From: Halobacteriales archaeon YIM A00010
GTDB lineage: Archaea; Halobacteriota; Halobacteria; Halobacteriales; Haloarculaceae
Direction of reading: 5' to 3'
DNA length: 64,000 nucleotides
Assembly (NCBI GenBank): GCA_025041175.1
Contig: JAKCFJ010000002.1
Location: 744,001-808,000 of the forward strand
This document shows, piece by piece, positions 27,782-37,025 of this stretch (position 1 is the stretch's first letter; every line of letters begins with the position of its first letter). Made by a program: the position numbers and the translations under genes. The notes under the pieces were generated by a model that did no database searches, was not told where the DNA came from, and saw nothing but the letters and a program-made list of their open reading frames with translations.

Positions 27782-28498
27782 TTACAGCTGGATCCAGCCG
27801 GTTGAACGGTCCGTCTCAAGGAGATGCCAGCGATGCTCAGAAATACCGTGGTGTTTCCGCAGTTCGATATGGATGTCTACGAATGGCCGCAGTGCCGTCC
27901 ATGTTTCCGAGTCAGGTTCACCGGGGAAATGGAAGTGACCCATCCCCTGGACGGCCAAGAGATCAGCTCGGACAGCCCGGACGAATGCCTGGGTTGCTGA
28001 GAGACCATCGATATCGATAAGCACCCCGAGCGTCGCAACACCGAGCCGAAGTTCGCCCGGACGCAGAGAATCGGTGGTAATGGCGTCGGTGATTGCGTTA
28101 TACAGTGCTGTCCCGTGATCAGTCATTGAGGCTGTCTCCTCCGAATCGATGTCGGACGATAGTCGGGATAAGAGACCGGAGGTGCTACTTAAATCTCGTA
28201 TCTTATCAGTGTAATCAAGCGTCGTTACGGTGGCGTGTGTTGGCGTGATCCCGGTGGGCAAATACTGGGGAATGAGATGCGGTGTTGCCTCAGTGAGTAG
28301 CAGTACACGCTGTCTGGATTCGTCGCTCTGCCCGAACAGTCGACGGGATTGGGCAGCACGCATCTGTTCGTTCACTTGTCCAGTCACCAATACACAACAT
28401 CCCCGGCGTTTGAGGTCCATGAGTGTCCCAGTGAGCACTTCCCGGTCGTGAACCGTCTCCTGACTCGACGGGGCCGGGCTGCGTGTCGCCTGGTCCAT
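27782..28498 (-). CDS. DUF7504-like haloarchaeal protein (RecA-like fold, no Walker A)
   Basis: 238 residues. It opens with a P-loop-like beta strand and helix (RRGCCVLVTGQVNEQMRAAQ) but has no GxxxxGK[ST], so nucleotide binding is doubtful. Later segments (ALYNAITDAIT; GELRLGVATLGVLIDIDGLS; FVDIHIELR) follow the pattern of a RecA/KaiC-type core found in haloarchaeal signalling-associated proteins. The family has no proven function. A second protein of this type is encoded at 34673-35362. Confidence 0.6.
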   Translation of the reverse strand: MDQATRSPAPSSQETVHDREVLTGTLMDLKRRGCCVLVTGQVNEQMRAAQSRRLFGQSDESRQRVLLLTEATPHLIPQYLPTGITPTHATVTTLDYTDKIRDLSSTSGLLSRLSSDIDSEETASMTDHGTALYNAITDAITTDSLRPGELRLGVATLGVLIDIDGLSATQAFVRAVRADLLAVQGMGHFHFPGEPDSETWTALRPFVDIHIELRKHHGISEHRWHLLETDRSTGWIQL

Positions 28499-28696
28499 AG
28501 TGTTCTGCTATTATCACATTGAAATATTAATCTGTCGAAAGATGAGTTTCTATTTCCTTTCATCTGATGAGTGTGGAATACTCCTCACAAGTGTGGATTG
28601 GCAACCGATGATCAACGAGCGCGTGAACGGGGTTCACCAGTGGTCCCTGCTTCGATAACGGAATGACTATATCATCGACCCAAGATATAGTGTAGT

Positions 28697-29004
28697 ATGG
28701 ATGATGAGATTGGTGTCAACCCACCGGACCATCCTGTCTGGGACAACTCATTCTTGGTGAATCTACTGTTTCTTGCTCCAACCATCTTCCCGCTCTGGAT
28801 GTTTGTACGGGGGGCTCTCCGCTCGTCGGTGGCGGATTCACGGCAGCTCTGGTGTTAGTATTCACCATTTTGAAGGTTCGAGTGGTGTTTTTTGACGATC
28901 GGGAGGACCAACCGATCGTTGACTACGGCTCATACTGTCGGTCATGGTCCGCCGAACACGCAGTTGCCCGTTCATCACGCTCTCCGCGACACAGACCACC
29001 GTAA
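28697..29004 (+). pseudogene. Frameshifted small two-helix membrane protein ending in a family B element
   Basis: From the ATG at 28697 the frame gives MDDEIGVNPPDHPVWDNSFL and a membrane segment, then stops early at 28858. Adding one G to the G6 run at 28809-28814 would join it to a second frame with another membrane helix (FTAALVLVFTILKVRVVFF) and an acidic tail, DDREDQPIVDYGS. That frame then runs into the family B element and ends at a TAA inside it (29002-29004). So the gene carries a one-base loss and its natural C-terminus is replaced. Family unknown. Confidence 0.45.
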
Positions 29005-29030
29005 ACCGTACGTCAGTATGACCGACAGTA
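28933..29030. repeat. Family B inverted-repeat element (MITE-like)
   Basis: 98 bp with ends TACTGTCGGTCAT / ATGACCGACAGTA, flanked by TCA on both sides (28930-28932 and 29031-29033). Closely related to the copies at 42695 and 54181 and to the partial one at the window start. Confidence 0.88.
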
Positions 29031-29406
29031 TCACAAGGGATGGGAAAAATCATGCATCACCACACGGAGTGTGGTGCTGGGCCTTTAAGTTGTTCTGGCG
29101 ATAAGGTAGAGATATAGACGAGGTTTTGTGCGCTTTCTTCGTTGGTTGTCCCCGAGCCAGATGGATTTCCGGTGTTTGGGATTAACGCTGTGAATTAGTC
29201 GTTACGTCCTCCTCAGGTCCGGGTATCCAATAGGCATGACATATTATGTCACTCGACGGATATAGGTGAGGATTCGGCCTACATATTAACATTCGGCATC
29301 AACGGGCGTGTAGCGTATCGAGGTACACAGGTTCGCTCGATTGAGAGCCGTCTCTGAGCGCGTTCGAAGTCGGAATGGCTTTCTCATTCCTTTCGGAAGT
29401 ACGCCT

Positions 29407-30558
29407 ATGCGAGTCACTGATGTCGAGACGTTCGTCGTCGACGCCGATTGGCGAAACTGGTTTTTCGTCCGGGTCACGACCGACGACGGCACCACCGGTG
29501 TCGGCGAGGCACTGAGCGGTGAGGGACTGACTGCCGCACTCGAAGCGACTGCCGAAGCGCACAAACACTACGTCATCGGAGAAGATCCGTTGAACCGGAA
29601 ACAGATCAGCCGGAAGCTCCGCCGGTATCCGTTCGCGTGGCGGGCTGGAAAGCTCATCAACGCCGTGGCCGCCGCAATCGACATCGCACTCTGGGATATC
29701 GCCGGAAAGCAGTATGGCGAACCCGTCTGGAAACTGTTGGGTGGAAAAGTCCGCGACGAAATTCCCGTGTACGCCAACGGCTGGCACATCGGGGAGCGCA
29801 CGCCCGAAAACTACGCCCATCACGCGAAAAAGGCCGTCGAGGAGCAAGGCTACCCGGCGCTGAAGTGTGATCCGTTCGCTCACTACGAGCACTCGCTGAC
29901 CGACGCTCAACTCGACGAAGTCGCCGAGCTCCTCGAAGCCGTTCGAGACGCTGTCGGGTGGGACGTCGGCATCGCGCTCGACTGCCACGGTCGATTCACC
30001 CGGCGTGGCGCGATCGAGGTCGCGGACGCGCTGGCGGAGTACGACATCATGTTCCTCGAAGAACCCGTCGAACTCGAGGATCGGGAGGTAATGGCCGACG
30101 TTACCCAACACGTCGATATGCCTGTTGCGACCGGCGAGCGCATCTACAACAATGAGACGATGGAGGATCTCGTCCGGAAGCAGGCCTGTGACATCGTCCA
30201 GCCGGACGTCACCAACTACGGAAGTCTCCAGGAGGTCCAGCACGCGGCTGCCATCGCGGATTCCCGGTACATGACGATCGCCCCACACAACCCCAACGCC
30301 GGCGTCAGTACGGCGGCCTCGGTCCACCTCTGTGCGGGGCTCGAGAACCTCGAAGTGCTCGAGCACATGAGCCGGGACGTCGAGTGGGGTGACGAAATCA
30401 TCGAACACGACTTCACGGTCGAAGACGGCGTCCTCGAAGTTCCCGACGAGCCCGGATTGGGGGTGACGTTCGATCCCGATGCGGCGCGGGAGTATCCGGG
30501 CGAACCCAAAGACAGCCACAGTCTCTTCGACGAAGAAGGCGCTCTCAAGCGGCCATAG
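29407..30558 (+). CDS. Enolase-superfamily sugar-acid dehydratase (MR/MLE type)
   Basis: 383 residues from the ATG at 29407 (an upstream ATG at 29341 is less likely). N-terminal capping domain (MRVTDVETFVVDADW) and a TIM barrel. Metal ligands are seen in IALDCHGR (Asp), FLEEPVE (Glu) and VATGERIYN (Glu), and a catalytic His in APHNPNAGVST. The ALDCHGR and LEEP pattern is that of galactonate/gluconate/xylonate dehydratases. Haloarchaeal oxidative xylose degradation uses a xylonate dehydratase of this superfamily, so a link to the xylan locus 10 kb away is attractive (inference). The exact acid cannot be told. Confidence 0.85.
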   Translation: MRVTDVETFVVDADWRNWFFVRVTTDDGTTGVGEALSGEGLTAALEATAEAHKHYVIGEDPLNRKQISRKLRRYPFAWRAGKLINAVAAAIDIALWDIAGKQYGEPVWKLLGGKVRDEIPVYANGWHIGERTPENYAHHAKKAVEEQGYPALKCDPFAHYEHSLTDAQLDEVAELLEAVRDAVGWDVGIALDCHGRFTRRGAIEVADALAEYDIMFLEEPVELEDREVMADVTQHVDMPVATGERIYNNETMEDLVRKQACDIVQPDVTNYGSLQEVQHAAAIADSRYMTIAPHNPNAGVSTAASVHLCAGLENLEVLEHMSRDVEWGDEIIEHDFTVEDGVLEVPDEPGLGVTFDPDAAREYPGEPKDSHSLFDEEGALKRP

Positions 30559-30640
30559 GAATCCCCGCCACGCGAACGTCGGTATCCGCGGATTACCCGG
30601 TCATCAGCGGGGATCGACGCGCGAAATCGAAGAAAGATTT

Positions 30641-30817
30641 TCACGTATCGTCGAGTCGTGTTGCTTTTGTTGTGAGACACTCTGGACACTGGATACGCTG
30701 TGGAGATGTCTGTGATTCGAACTCGATGTCACACTCCGTACATCTGTACGTATGCGCACTCGTTGATGCGTCGTTCCTGGCTCCAAGAAGGGACCGAATT
30801 TTCTGAACGACCGACAT
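30641..30817 (-). CDS. Small zinc-ribbon protein
   Basis: 58 residues from the ATG at 30817 (a longer frame starts at 30904). Short basic N-terminus, then YRCTECDIEFES...IQCPECLTTKATRLDDT with two CxxC knuckles spaced as in rubredoxin/FmdB-like zinc ribbons. Convergent with the dehydratase gene, 80 bp apart. Haloarchaea have many such stand-alone zinc ribbons, mostly of unknown function. Confidence 0.6.
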   Translation of the reverse strand: MSVVQKIRSLLGARNDASTSAHTYRCTECDIEFESQTSPQRIQCPECLTTKATRLDDT

Positions 30818-31010
30818 TCTGTGTGGAAGATACACTGCCCGGAAAATAATAATTACCACGGAGACACTCTCCAACAAAAGCCATTCGGAGGATAGATCGA
30901 ACAAGCCAGTTTCGTGGCGTCAATCACTCATTTTTGCTGTTCTCAATCACTCACGAATGCACCTGTATTGACGGCCAACATACAAACGGGAGGCGGTCCA
31001 CGTCTCAGCT

Positions 31011-31364
31011 ATGGTCTCAGCACTTGCGGACCACGAGTGCGAAGCGTGTACGTCAGAGGACGAACCACTCACCGAAGTCGAATATGGCGAGTATCTCGAG
31101 GAACTCGATGATGAGGTCTGGGATGTCGTTGACGAACACCACCTCACGGGAGCCTACGAATTCGAGGATTTCCGTGACGCACTCGAATTCACCTACGAGA
31201 TCGGTGAGCTCGCTGAAGCGGAATGGCACCATCCAGATATCCACCTGCAGTGGGGTGCAGTGACCATCGAAATGTGGACACACAAAATCGATGGACTGCA
31301 CAAGACCGACTTCGTGATGGCAGCGCGGATGGATCGCATCCACGAGGAGTACGCACCCGAGTGA
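31011..31364 (+). CDS. Pterin-4a-carbinolamine dehydratase family protein
   Basis: 117 residues with the PCD/DCoH fold. The active-site motif [15 protein letters not shown] (two adjacent His and the HPD, near 72-80) and a later conserved His in [13 protein letters not shown] are intact. The enzyme recycles 4a-hydroxy-tetrahydropterin; many prokaryotes use it in pterin metabolism without an aromatic hydroxylase nearby. An N-terminal CxxC (ECEAC) is an extra feature. It lies just before the tRNA gene, transcribed from the other strand. Confidence 0.82.
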   Translation: MVSALADHECEACTSEDEPLTEVEYGEYLEELDDEVWDVVDEHHLTGAYEFEDFRDALEFTYEIGELAEAEWHHPDIHLQWGAVTIEMWTHKIDGLHKTDFVMAARMDRIHEEYAPE

Positions 31365-31426
31365 CGGCCATTCAGTGGGAGCGATTACTCGAGGGGTAAG
31401 GCCCGAAAGAGAATATATTCTACCAA

Positions 31427-31501
31427 TAGCAGGAGGCGGATTTGAACCGCCGATCTCCAGGTCATGAGCCTGGTGGAATCTCCGAGCTATCCTATCCCGC
31501 T
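31427..31501 (-). tRNA. tRNA-Met (CAT), probably initiator
   Basis: 75 nt on the minus strand. Acceptor AGCGGGA pairs with TCCTGCT; discriminator A; anticodon stem CCAGG/CCTGG with loop CTCATGA (anticodon CAT); T arm GGCGG TTCAAAT CCGCC. The CCA is not encoded. The A1-T72 end pair is typical of archaeal initiator tRNA. No intron is seen. Confidence 0.92.
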
Positions 31502-31564
31502 ACGTGACTATTCGTTACTGCTGCGGATAAGTATTGAGATACGACCGCCATGTGTGGATCACCC

Positions 31565-31735
31565 TCATGCTTCACTAATCGGCTGGGTCCACCGCCAAGC
31601 AACATCGCCACTCGTATATTCCCCCTTTGAGCGGGTTCCACAGCCGTCACACTCGAGGGTGAAGATACCATACTCATTGGTCTCGATGTCCTGTTGTTCA
31701 TCGCAATCCGGACAGGGAACAGTAGGTCTAGTCAT
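31565..31735 (-). CDS. Small zinc-ribbon protein (56 aa)
   Basis: From the ATG at 31735: CPDCDEQQ then LECDGCGTRSKGEY, two CxxC knuckles about 24 residues apart. A longer in-frame opening to 32005 has no protein-like character. It is next to the tRNA on the same strand. Function unknown. Confidence 0.6.
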   Translation of the reverse strand: MTRPTVPCPDCDEQQDIETNEYGIFTLECDGCGTRSKGEYTSGDVAWRWTQPISEA

Positions 31736-32272
31736 GTACAGTCGCTCTTCTGTAGAGCGACGGAAAGACGGTTTCGACCTCGTCTGCGATCGCCTGCATA
31801 TTCGATAGTACGGGAATCGGAGCGGCGATTCAGTCAGTACGGTACGCTGACCGCCGATACCGTCTTGTGACATTCCCCTACCCAGTGTTAGGAACCATAT
31901 AGCGGAACGACCCCCTACCAATTGGGAGTCGCTGTTCAGCGGATCCGCGTGGAACCATGACGATACATGGGAAACCTGGTGTCTCCACCTGTTCCACGAG
32001 TACATGTTCTCACTCGAAGTCGCCTATCCACGAGGAGACATTCAACGCTGCGCCGTTGGAAAGGTTTATACTGCTGTTCGGCTATTCTTAGGTGAACGAT
32101 TCATCCGTTCGCACATCGGAGAGTGTACAGTACGGTTCTCAGTAGAGATGAACCTGTTCGAGAATCGATACGGAGAAATCCATCGATTGGTTCGTACCGA
32201 TGTGTTATGAGTCAAATCAACGATCGACACACTTTCAGCGAGTGAGTACACCTCAGACTCGCCCCGATATCT
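31736..32272. other. Intergenic region upstream of aCPSF1
   Basis: About 540 bp with no supported gene. The stretch GGTTTATACTG near 32060 resembles a TATA box and could start a leadered transcript of the aCPSF1 gene, but it lies about 200 bases from the ATG. Confidence 0.35.
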
Positions 32273-34192
32273 ATGAATACACACGACACCACAGGCTCAC
32301 TTGAATCAGTGAAAGCGAATCTCGAAGCCGAGATTCCCGACGAACTCACGATCTCGAAGGTCACCTATGAAGGACCAGAACTCGTCATCTATACCGAGAC
32401 GCCTCGGAAGTTCGCCCAACAGGATGGATTGATCGGACAGCTAGCTAGTACGGTTCGAAAACGGATTACGGTCCGTCCCGTCCCTGGCACGCAGACCGAT
32501 CCGGATGAGGCACGAGCGCGGATTCGAGATCTGATTCCCGACGAAGCGGGGATCACGAATCTCGAATTTGCTCCAGTGACTGGTGAGGTCCTGATCGCGG
32601 CCGAAAAGCCAGGGATTGTCATCGGACACCGAGCGAGCACACTTCGTGAAATCACCCAAGCCGTCGGTTGGACACCCGAGGTCCTCCGTACCCCACCGCT
32701 CGAGTCGGCAACGGTCGCGAACGTTCGTAACTTCCTCATTCAGGAGCGTGACGAGCGACAGGCGTTTCTCGAACGGGTCGGTGAGCAGATCCACCGAGAG
32801 CCGACCCACGATTCCGAGTGGGTGCGGATCACAACGCTCGGCTGTTGTCGGGAGGTCGGACGAGCGGGATTCATCCTGAGCACGCCAGAAACGCGAATTC
32901 TCATCGACTGTGGCGACAAACCCGGGGCAGAGGGTGAAGTACCCTATTTGCAACTGCCGGAAGTGAATCCGATCGCGGATCTCGACGCGGTCGTTCTCAC
33001 GCACGCCCACCTCGATCACAGTGCGCTCCTGCCACTGTTATTCAAATACGGCTACGATGGACCCGTTTACACCACACAGGCCACGCGTGATCTGATGGGG
33101 CTGCTCCAACTCGACTACCTCGACGTGGCCGGAAAAGAGGGACGAACACCGCCGTACGAAAGCGAGATGATCCGCGAGGAACTCAAACACACGATCACAC
33201 TCGACTACGGCGACGTCACCGATATTGCGCCGGATATCAAACTCACACTCCACAACGCTGGCCACATTCTCGGGAGTGCCGTCGCCCATTTCCACATCGG
33301 GGAGGGCTTCCACAACGTCGTGTTTTCGGGAGATATCCACTACACCGACACGCGCCTGTTCAACGGCGCAGCCAACGACTTCCCCCGCGCCGAGACGCTC
33401 GTGTTGGAATCGACCTACGGGCGTCGCAACGACCACCAGACGGACCAGACCGACAGCGAGCGCACCCTTATCGAGTGCATCAACGACACCTACGAGAACG
33501 ATGGCACCGTCGCCATTCCAGCGTTCGCTGTCGGGCGTTCACAAGAACTCATGTTAGTGCTCGAAGAGGCGATGCGTGAGGGGAAGATTCCGACGATGCC
33601 GGTGTATCTTGACGGCATGATCCGGGAGGCGACGGCGATCCATGCAGCGTATCCCGAATTCCTCCGCGATGGCTTGCGCCAGAAAATCCTCCATCAGGAC
33701 GACAACCCGTTTCTTGCCGACCAGTTCCACCAAGTGGATGGCGGTGAGCCGATGCGCCAAGAGATCGCTGGCGGCGAGCCATGCGTCATTCTCTCGACAT
33801 CCGGGATGGTCACGGGTGGACCGATCATGTCGTGGCTCGAACTCCTCGGTCGCGACCCCGAAAACATGCTGCTGTTCGTCGGGTACCAGGCTCAAGGGAC
33901 GCTCGGTCGACGGATCCAAAGCGGGCGGCGGGAGATACCCTTCTCCGGTCGACGTAGCGACACCAAGCAGTTGACGCTTCGTCTCTCGGTGGAATCGATG
34001 AGCGGCTTCTCGGGACATGCTGACCGCTCTGGCCTCGAAGAGTTCGTCCGAACGATGAACCCTCGACCCGAGGAAGTGCTGTGCGTGCATGGTGATGAAA
34101 CGGCAACGGATCACCTGTCCTCCGGATTGTATCAGGAACTCGGTCTTCGGACGTACGCACCACGGAATTTGGAAACGTTCCGATGCGAATGA
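32273..34192 (+). CDS. fttA: aCPSF1 (FttA) transcription termination ribonuclease
   Basis: Archaeal CPSF73 homologue of 639 residues that cleaves nascent RNA after U-rich tracts and ends transcription (established for the family). Residues 1-150 are two KH RNA-binding domains; about 175-420 form the metallo-beta-lactamase core with THAHLDHSALLP (motif 2) and later HILGSAVAHF and VVFSGDIHYTDTRL. A beta-CASP cap (about 420-580) follows, then the final motif SGFSGHADRSGLEEF and CVHGDE. All zinc ligands appear intact. Length is normal. It stands alone with its own upstream region. Confidence 0.95.
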   Translation: MNTHDTTGSLESVKANLEAEIPDELTISKVTYEGPELVIYTETPRKFAQQDGLIGQLASTVRKRITVRPVPGTQTDPDEARARIRDLIPDEAGITNLEFAPVTGEVLIAAEKPGIVIGHRASTLREITQAVGWTPEVLRTPPLESATVANVRNFLIQERDERQAFLERVGEQIHREPTHDSEWVRITTLGCCREVGRAGFILSTPETRILIDCGDKPGAEGEVPYLQLPEVNPIADLDAVVLTHAHLDHSALLPLLFKYGYDGPVYTTQATRDLMGLLQLDYLDVAGKEGRTPPYESEMIREELKHTITLDYGDVTDIAPDIKLTLHNAGHILGSAVAHFHIGEGFHNVVFSGDIHYTDTRLFNGAANDFPRAETLVLESTYGRRNDHQTDQTDSERTLIECINDTYENDGTVAIPAFAVGRSQELMLVLEEAMREGKIPTMPVYLDGMIREATAIHAAYPEFLRDGLRQKILHQDDNPFLADQFHQVDGGEPMRQEIAGGEPCVILSTSGMVTGGPIMSWLELLGRDPENMLLFVGYQAQGTLGRRIQSGRREIPFSGRRSDTKQLTLRLSVESMSGFSGHADRSGLEEFVRTMNPRPEEVLCVHGDETATDHLSSGLYQELGLRTYAPRNLETFRCE

Positions 34193-34453
34193 TCTCCTGA
34201 TTGTGGTGGTTCTGCTGGATCCTGTGAATGTATGCCGCCCTCCATCGGAGATTATAAACGAAACTTATTTACCATTTGGACAGGAATTTCATGGTGGACT
34301 TCCGATACTATCCCGTCCATTCTTCGTTCGCCGTTGGGTCGCCACGACAGCAGAGCCTGATTCGTTATGATTGCGTTGACGACCACCATATTGGACGATG
34401 GCCTGCGGTGATACCGATGGGGTACGTCTGACGGGGTCAAGCACCCAATACCA

Positions 34454-34666
34454 ATGACTCATGAAACAACCATCCCGTGTTCGGACTGCGGAATAGACCT
34501 CATCGAACAGTCGGTTCATACACGAACGTTGGCCGTTACGACCGAGTGGAGTGGCCAGGTGACGATCGCTGAGTGTCCTGCCTGTGGCGCTCGGTACTAT
34601 CCAGAAGCGGCTCTATTCCGGCTCGCAGATCGATCGGATACGACACATCGACAACAGGGCAAATAA
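34454..34666 (+). CDS. Small zinc-ribbon protein (70 aa)
   Basis: CSDCG near residue 9 and CPACGARYYPE near 41 form a two-knuckle zinc ribbon. Its stop is 6 bp before the next gene, so the two are probably cotranscribed. The pairing of a zinc ribbon with a DUF7504-like gene hints at a shared, unknown, process. Confidence 0.6.
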   Translation: MTHETTIPCSDCGIDLIEQSVHTRTLAVTTEWSGQVTIAECPACGARYYPEAALFRLADRSDTTHRQQGK

Positions 34667-34672
34667 GCACGA

Positions 34673-35362
34673 ATGACCGGACAGTCAGAATCATCTATCG
34701 ATCCCGAGACAGTGCAGGTCACGGCGCTTCCGGAGGGATTGCCACCGAAATCGACGATCTTGATCGCTGGGCCTGGCGAGCCAGCGATGTCTGCGGTTGG
34801 GCTGCAGGCGCTCGGTCGGTACGGCCACGCTGATGATACCGAATTTGTCGTCACCACGGCGACGAGTGCCGACGAGACCCTCGATACGTATACGACAGTC
34901 TGTTCGGAGTTGGATCGGCCAGCGCTCGCGCTCGTCGATACAGTCTCCGAACACCAGTACGTGACTGCTCCCTACAGTGATACACCGGTCGTCTTCGTCC
35001 CAGCACCGACCGATCTGGAACGGATTGTTATGGCCCTCTCGGAACTAACGGAGTATCCACCCACGTCGGATGGAGATCGTCACCTCCTCATCCGGTCGCT
35101 CACGCCGCTCCTCACGATGACCTCGACCGATCGTGTGCGGACGATTCTCGATCGGATTACTGGCCTCCACACTGGTGCTGGCCAGTGCTTTCTTGGCCTC
35201 GATTACACGGCACACGATGAGTCGACGATGACGACACTGATCGAGCAGGTCGATGGCGTGCTCTGGCTAACAGGCTCAGCAGAGGGATCTCTCGACTGTG
35301 ACTACCGCCCAGCAAATGGCCGGCATAGACGGAGCCCGACAGAGACAGATAGTGATGGTTGA
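34673..35362 (+). CDS. DUF7504-like haloarchaeal protein (RecA-like fold)
   Basis: 229 residues following a KaiC/RecA-like order of elements: KSTILIAGPGEPAMSAVGLQ in the P-loop position (without the Lys-Ser/Thr), LALVDTVSE, LTPLLTMTSTDRVRTILDRI and CFLGLDYTAHDESTMTTLIE. A degenerate ATP site makes a regulatory or scaffold role likelier than ATPase activity. The C-terminus (RPANGRHRRSPTETDSDG) is disordered. Downstream it is followed by a family A remnant. Confidence 0.6.
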   Translation: MTGQSESSIDPETVQVTALPEGLPPKSTILIAGPGEPAMSAVGLQALGRYGHADDTEFVVTTATSADETLDTYTTVCSELDRPALALVDTVSEHQYVTAPYSDTPVVFVPAPTDLERIVMALSELTEYPPTSDGDRHLLIRSLTPLLTMTSTDRVRTILDRITGLHTGAGQCFLGLDYTAHDESTMTTLIEQVDGVLWLTGSAEGSLDCDYRPANGRHRRSPTETDSDG

Positions 35363-35371
35363 GTTCGATCT

Positions 35372-35420
35372 CGACAGCAACTGGCTCGTCCGTCGCGCTC
35401 CGTCCGCAGATCCGACAGTA
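35372..35420. repeat. Truncated family A element
   Basis: About 49 bp match the right half of family A (CGACAGCAACTGGCTCGTCC through TCCGACAGTA). The left half is missing. Its outer end abuts the TAG stop codon of the macro-domain gene (35421-35423, minus strand). Confidence 0.7.
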
Positions 35421-35930
35421 CTAGGAGCGACGAGTCTCGTCAGCGATCCGTTCGAGCGTCTCGTGTTCGTGCTGTGAGTACGCAATGACCCGGACATCGG
35501 AGAGGGACGTTGGCTCATAGTCTCGGATCTCCTCACAGACGCAGACGACCCCATCCTCAAACGAGAAGCCAGCAGCGCCGGTTCCAAGGATCGGGATCAC
35601 GATCGATTCACAGTCCAGCTCCTCGGCTTGCTGGAGCGAATTGTGCGTCGCCTCGCGGATACTCTGGGCCGACGCCCGGCCATCGTCATAGTGGGGCATC
35701 GCTGCCGCATGGATGACGTGTTCAGCATCGAGTTCGTACGCGTCCGTGACGGCGACCGCACCGAGCTCGATGGGACCCTTCGAGACGGCAGCCTCGTTGA
35801 TCGGCCCGTTCGCGCCTCGTCTGAGCGCACCGGCAACACCGCTGCCCATCTGAAGACTCGTCCCAGCGGCGTTCACCAGCGCATCGGCGCGCTGGGAAGC
35901 GATGTCACCCTGAATGACGGTGAATTCCAT
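35421..35930 (-). CDS. Macro domain ADP-ribose-binding/processing protein
   Basis: 169 residues from the ATG at 35930 (MEFTVIQGDIASQRADALVN). Conserved macro motifs: VNAAGTSLQMGSGVAGAL (ADP-ribose contact loop) and VIPILGTGAAGFSFEDG (phosphate loop). It probably hydrolyses O-acetyl-ADP-ribose or removes ADP-ribose from proteins or nucleic acids. A longer frame from 36071 is not supported. It is convergent with the DUF7504-like gene and ends at the truncated family A element. Confidence 0.88.
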   Translation of the reverse strand: MEFTVIQGDIASQRADALVNAAGTSLQMGSGVAGALRRGANGPINEAAVSKGPIELGAVAVTDAYELDAEHVIHAAAMPHYDDGRASAQSIREATHNSLQQAEELDCESIVIPILGTGAAGFSFEDGVVCVCEEIRDYEPTSLSDVRVIAYSQHEHETLERIADETRRS

Positions 35931-36079
35931 AGCGGTACTACGAGGGCAACCACAGTAAAAGTACCACAGCTGAGGAGCACAATAGCGGAATCCGAATAAT
36001 GATATCGAACGCGGACTGGCTCCGAGCATGGCAGCCACGAATCGGACGCTTTTAGTTTGTCTCACTCCCATGATTGGAC

Positions 36080-36265
36080 ATGGGATTTGGAAGCTACGAT
36101 GAATCCGAGCAGCAAAATCAGGAAATGAACACCGACGACGACACCGAGGGTGTCAACGTTCACGAAAATGAACACGAGGGGGAACTCACCTTCGAATCCC
36201 AGGCCTCGACCGACGACCTCGTCGACCAACTCAAATCGATCAAATCGACTGCCAACGACGAATAG
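36080..36265 (+). CDS. DUF5786 family small acidic protein
   Basis: 61 residues starting MGFGSYDESEQQNQE and containing NVHENEHEGELTFES and STDDLVDQL, the hallmark of a small haloarchaea-specific family. Highly acidic and probably cytoplasmic. Function unknown. An ATG two codons upstream (36074) is an alternative start. It is divergent from the macro-domain gene. Confidence 0.8.
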   Translation: MGFGSYDESEQQNQEMNTDDDTEGVNVHENEHEGELTFESQASTDDLVDQLKSIKSTANDE

Positions 36266-36897
36266 AACAACCGTTCCATTCCTGTTTATATATTATTTAT
36301 TATTTTACTAATATATTAATAAATTTGTCGTCAGAGGCTGAATGGTCGGTTATCTTCATGAAACCATTACTTCTACGAATCTCCTGAATAAAATTTAAAA
36401 AATAAGACCGAATGCGTCCATAATGTACTTCTTTGTCCGTATTCATTTCTCAGATTGTGGAAAGGGTTAATACGATAGGCGAATATAGAATACACTATCT
36501 GATGAGAGGTATCATTGTCGTAGGTGTTACGACAGTACGTCTGTCAAGTCCTTCTTGATTACAGAGAGACAGTACGATCGATCGGGAAGATAAAAATATG
36601 CGAAACAACAGGCTAGTTCGTGATCAGGAATGAGCACCATCTCTAGTAGGTACGCCCATTCACGGTCTCGTTCGGGAAATCGAGTCTCGGGGATAGCCTG
36701 TTAACTGGTTCCTTCAGCTATAGCAGCGTTATCGGGTGTTATAGGATACTATCTCCCCCAGCGATAAAACACTTCTCCTCTCTGTCCTTCTCTTCTTCAT
36801 CCTTTCTCCGCTAGACGACGAGCGAGACGTGGTTCGAAGGAGACACTCGTTGGTCAACGCTCAGAGATCAGAGCAGCGTTGAAGGCGGGGAGAGATA
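36266..36897. other. AT-rich intergenic region
   Basis: About 630 bp with no supported gene. T-rich runs right after the DUF5786 stop (36280-36320) are suitable as a terminator. Confidence 0.4.
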
Positions 36898-37005
36898 TAC
36901 ACCCGGACACGAATAGGTCAACGTACATGTGAGTGCGTCCCTGACAGCGCGATTGTTTCCAGTCCGTCAGGCACCGTCTCGTTGAATGAATCGTGTCCGG
37001 GTGTA
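36898..37005. repeat. Family D inverted-repeat element (MITE-like)
   Basis: A 104-bp core bounded by CACCCGGACACGA / TCGTGTCCGGGTG and flanked by TA on each side. The second copy at 59178-59285 is the same length and in opposite orientation. A TA target is typical of the IS630/mariner type of transposase. Confidence 0.8.
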
Positions 37006-37025
37006 TAGTACGATATCGCACTATA
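37004..37025. terminator. Palindrome overlapping the adk stop codon
   Basis: TATAGT-ACGATATCGC-ACTATA, 22 nt with one mismatched pair, spans the adk stop codon (37021-37023) and touches family D. It could form a 3'-end hairpin in the adk mRNA. Confidence 0.35.

Noticed and set aside
31565-32005. A 146-residue protein from the longer frame
   Set aside because: Only the last 56 residues, from the ATG at 31735, have protein character (zinc ribbon); the upstream part has none.
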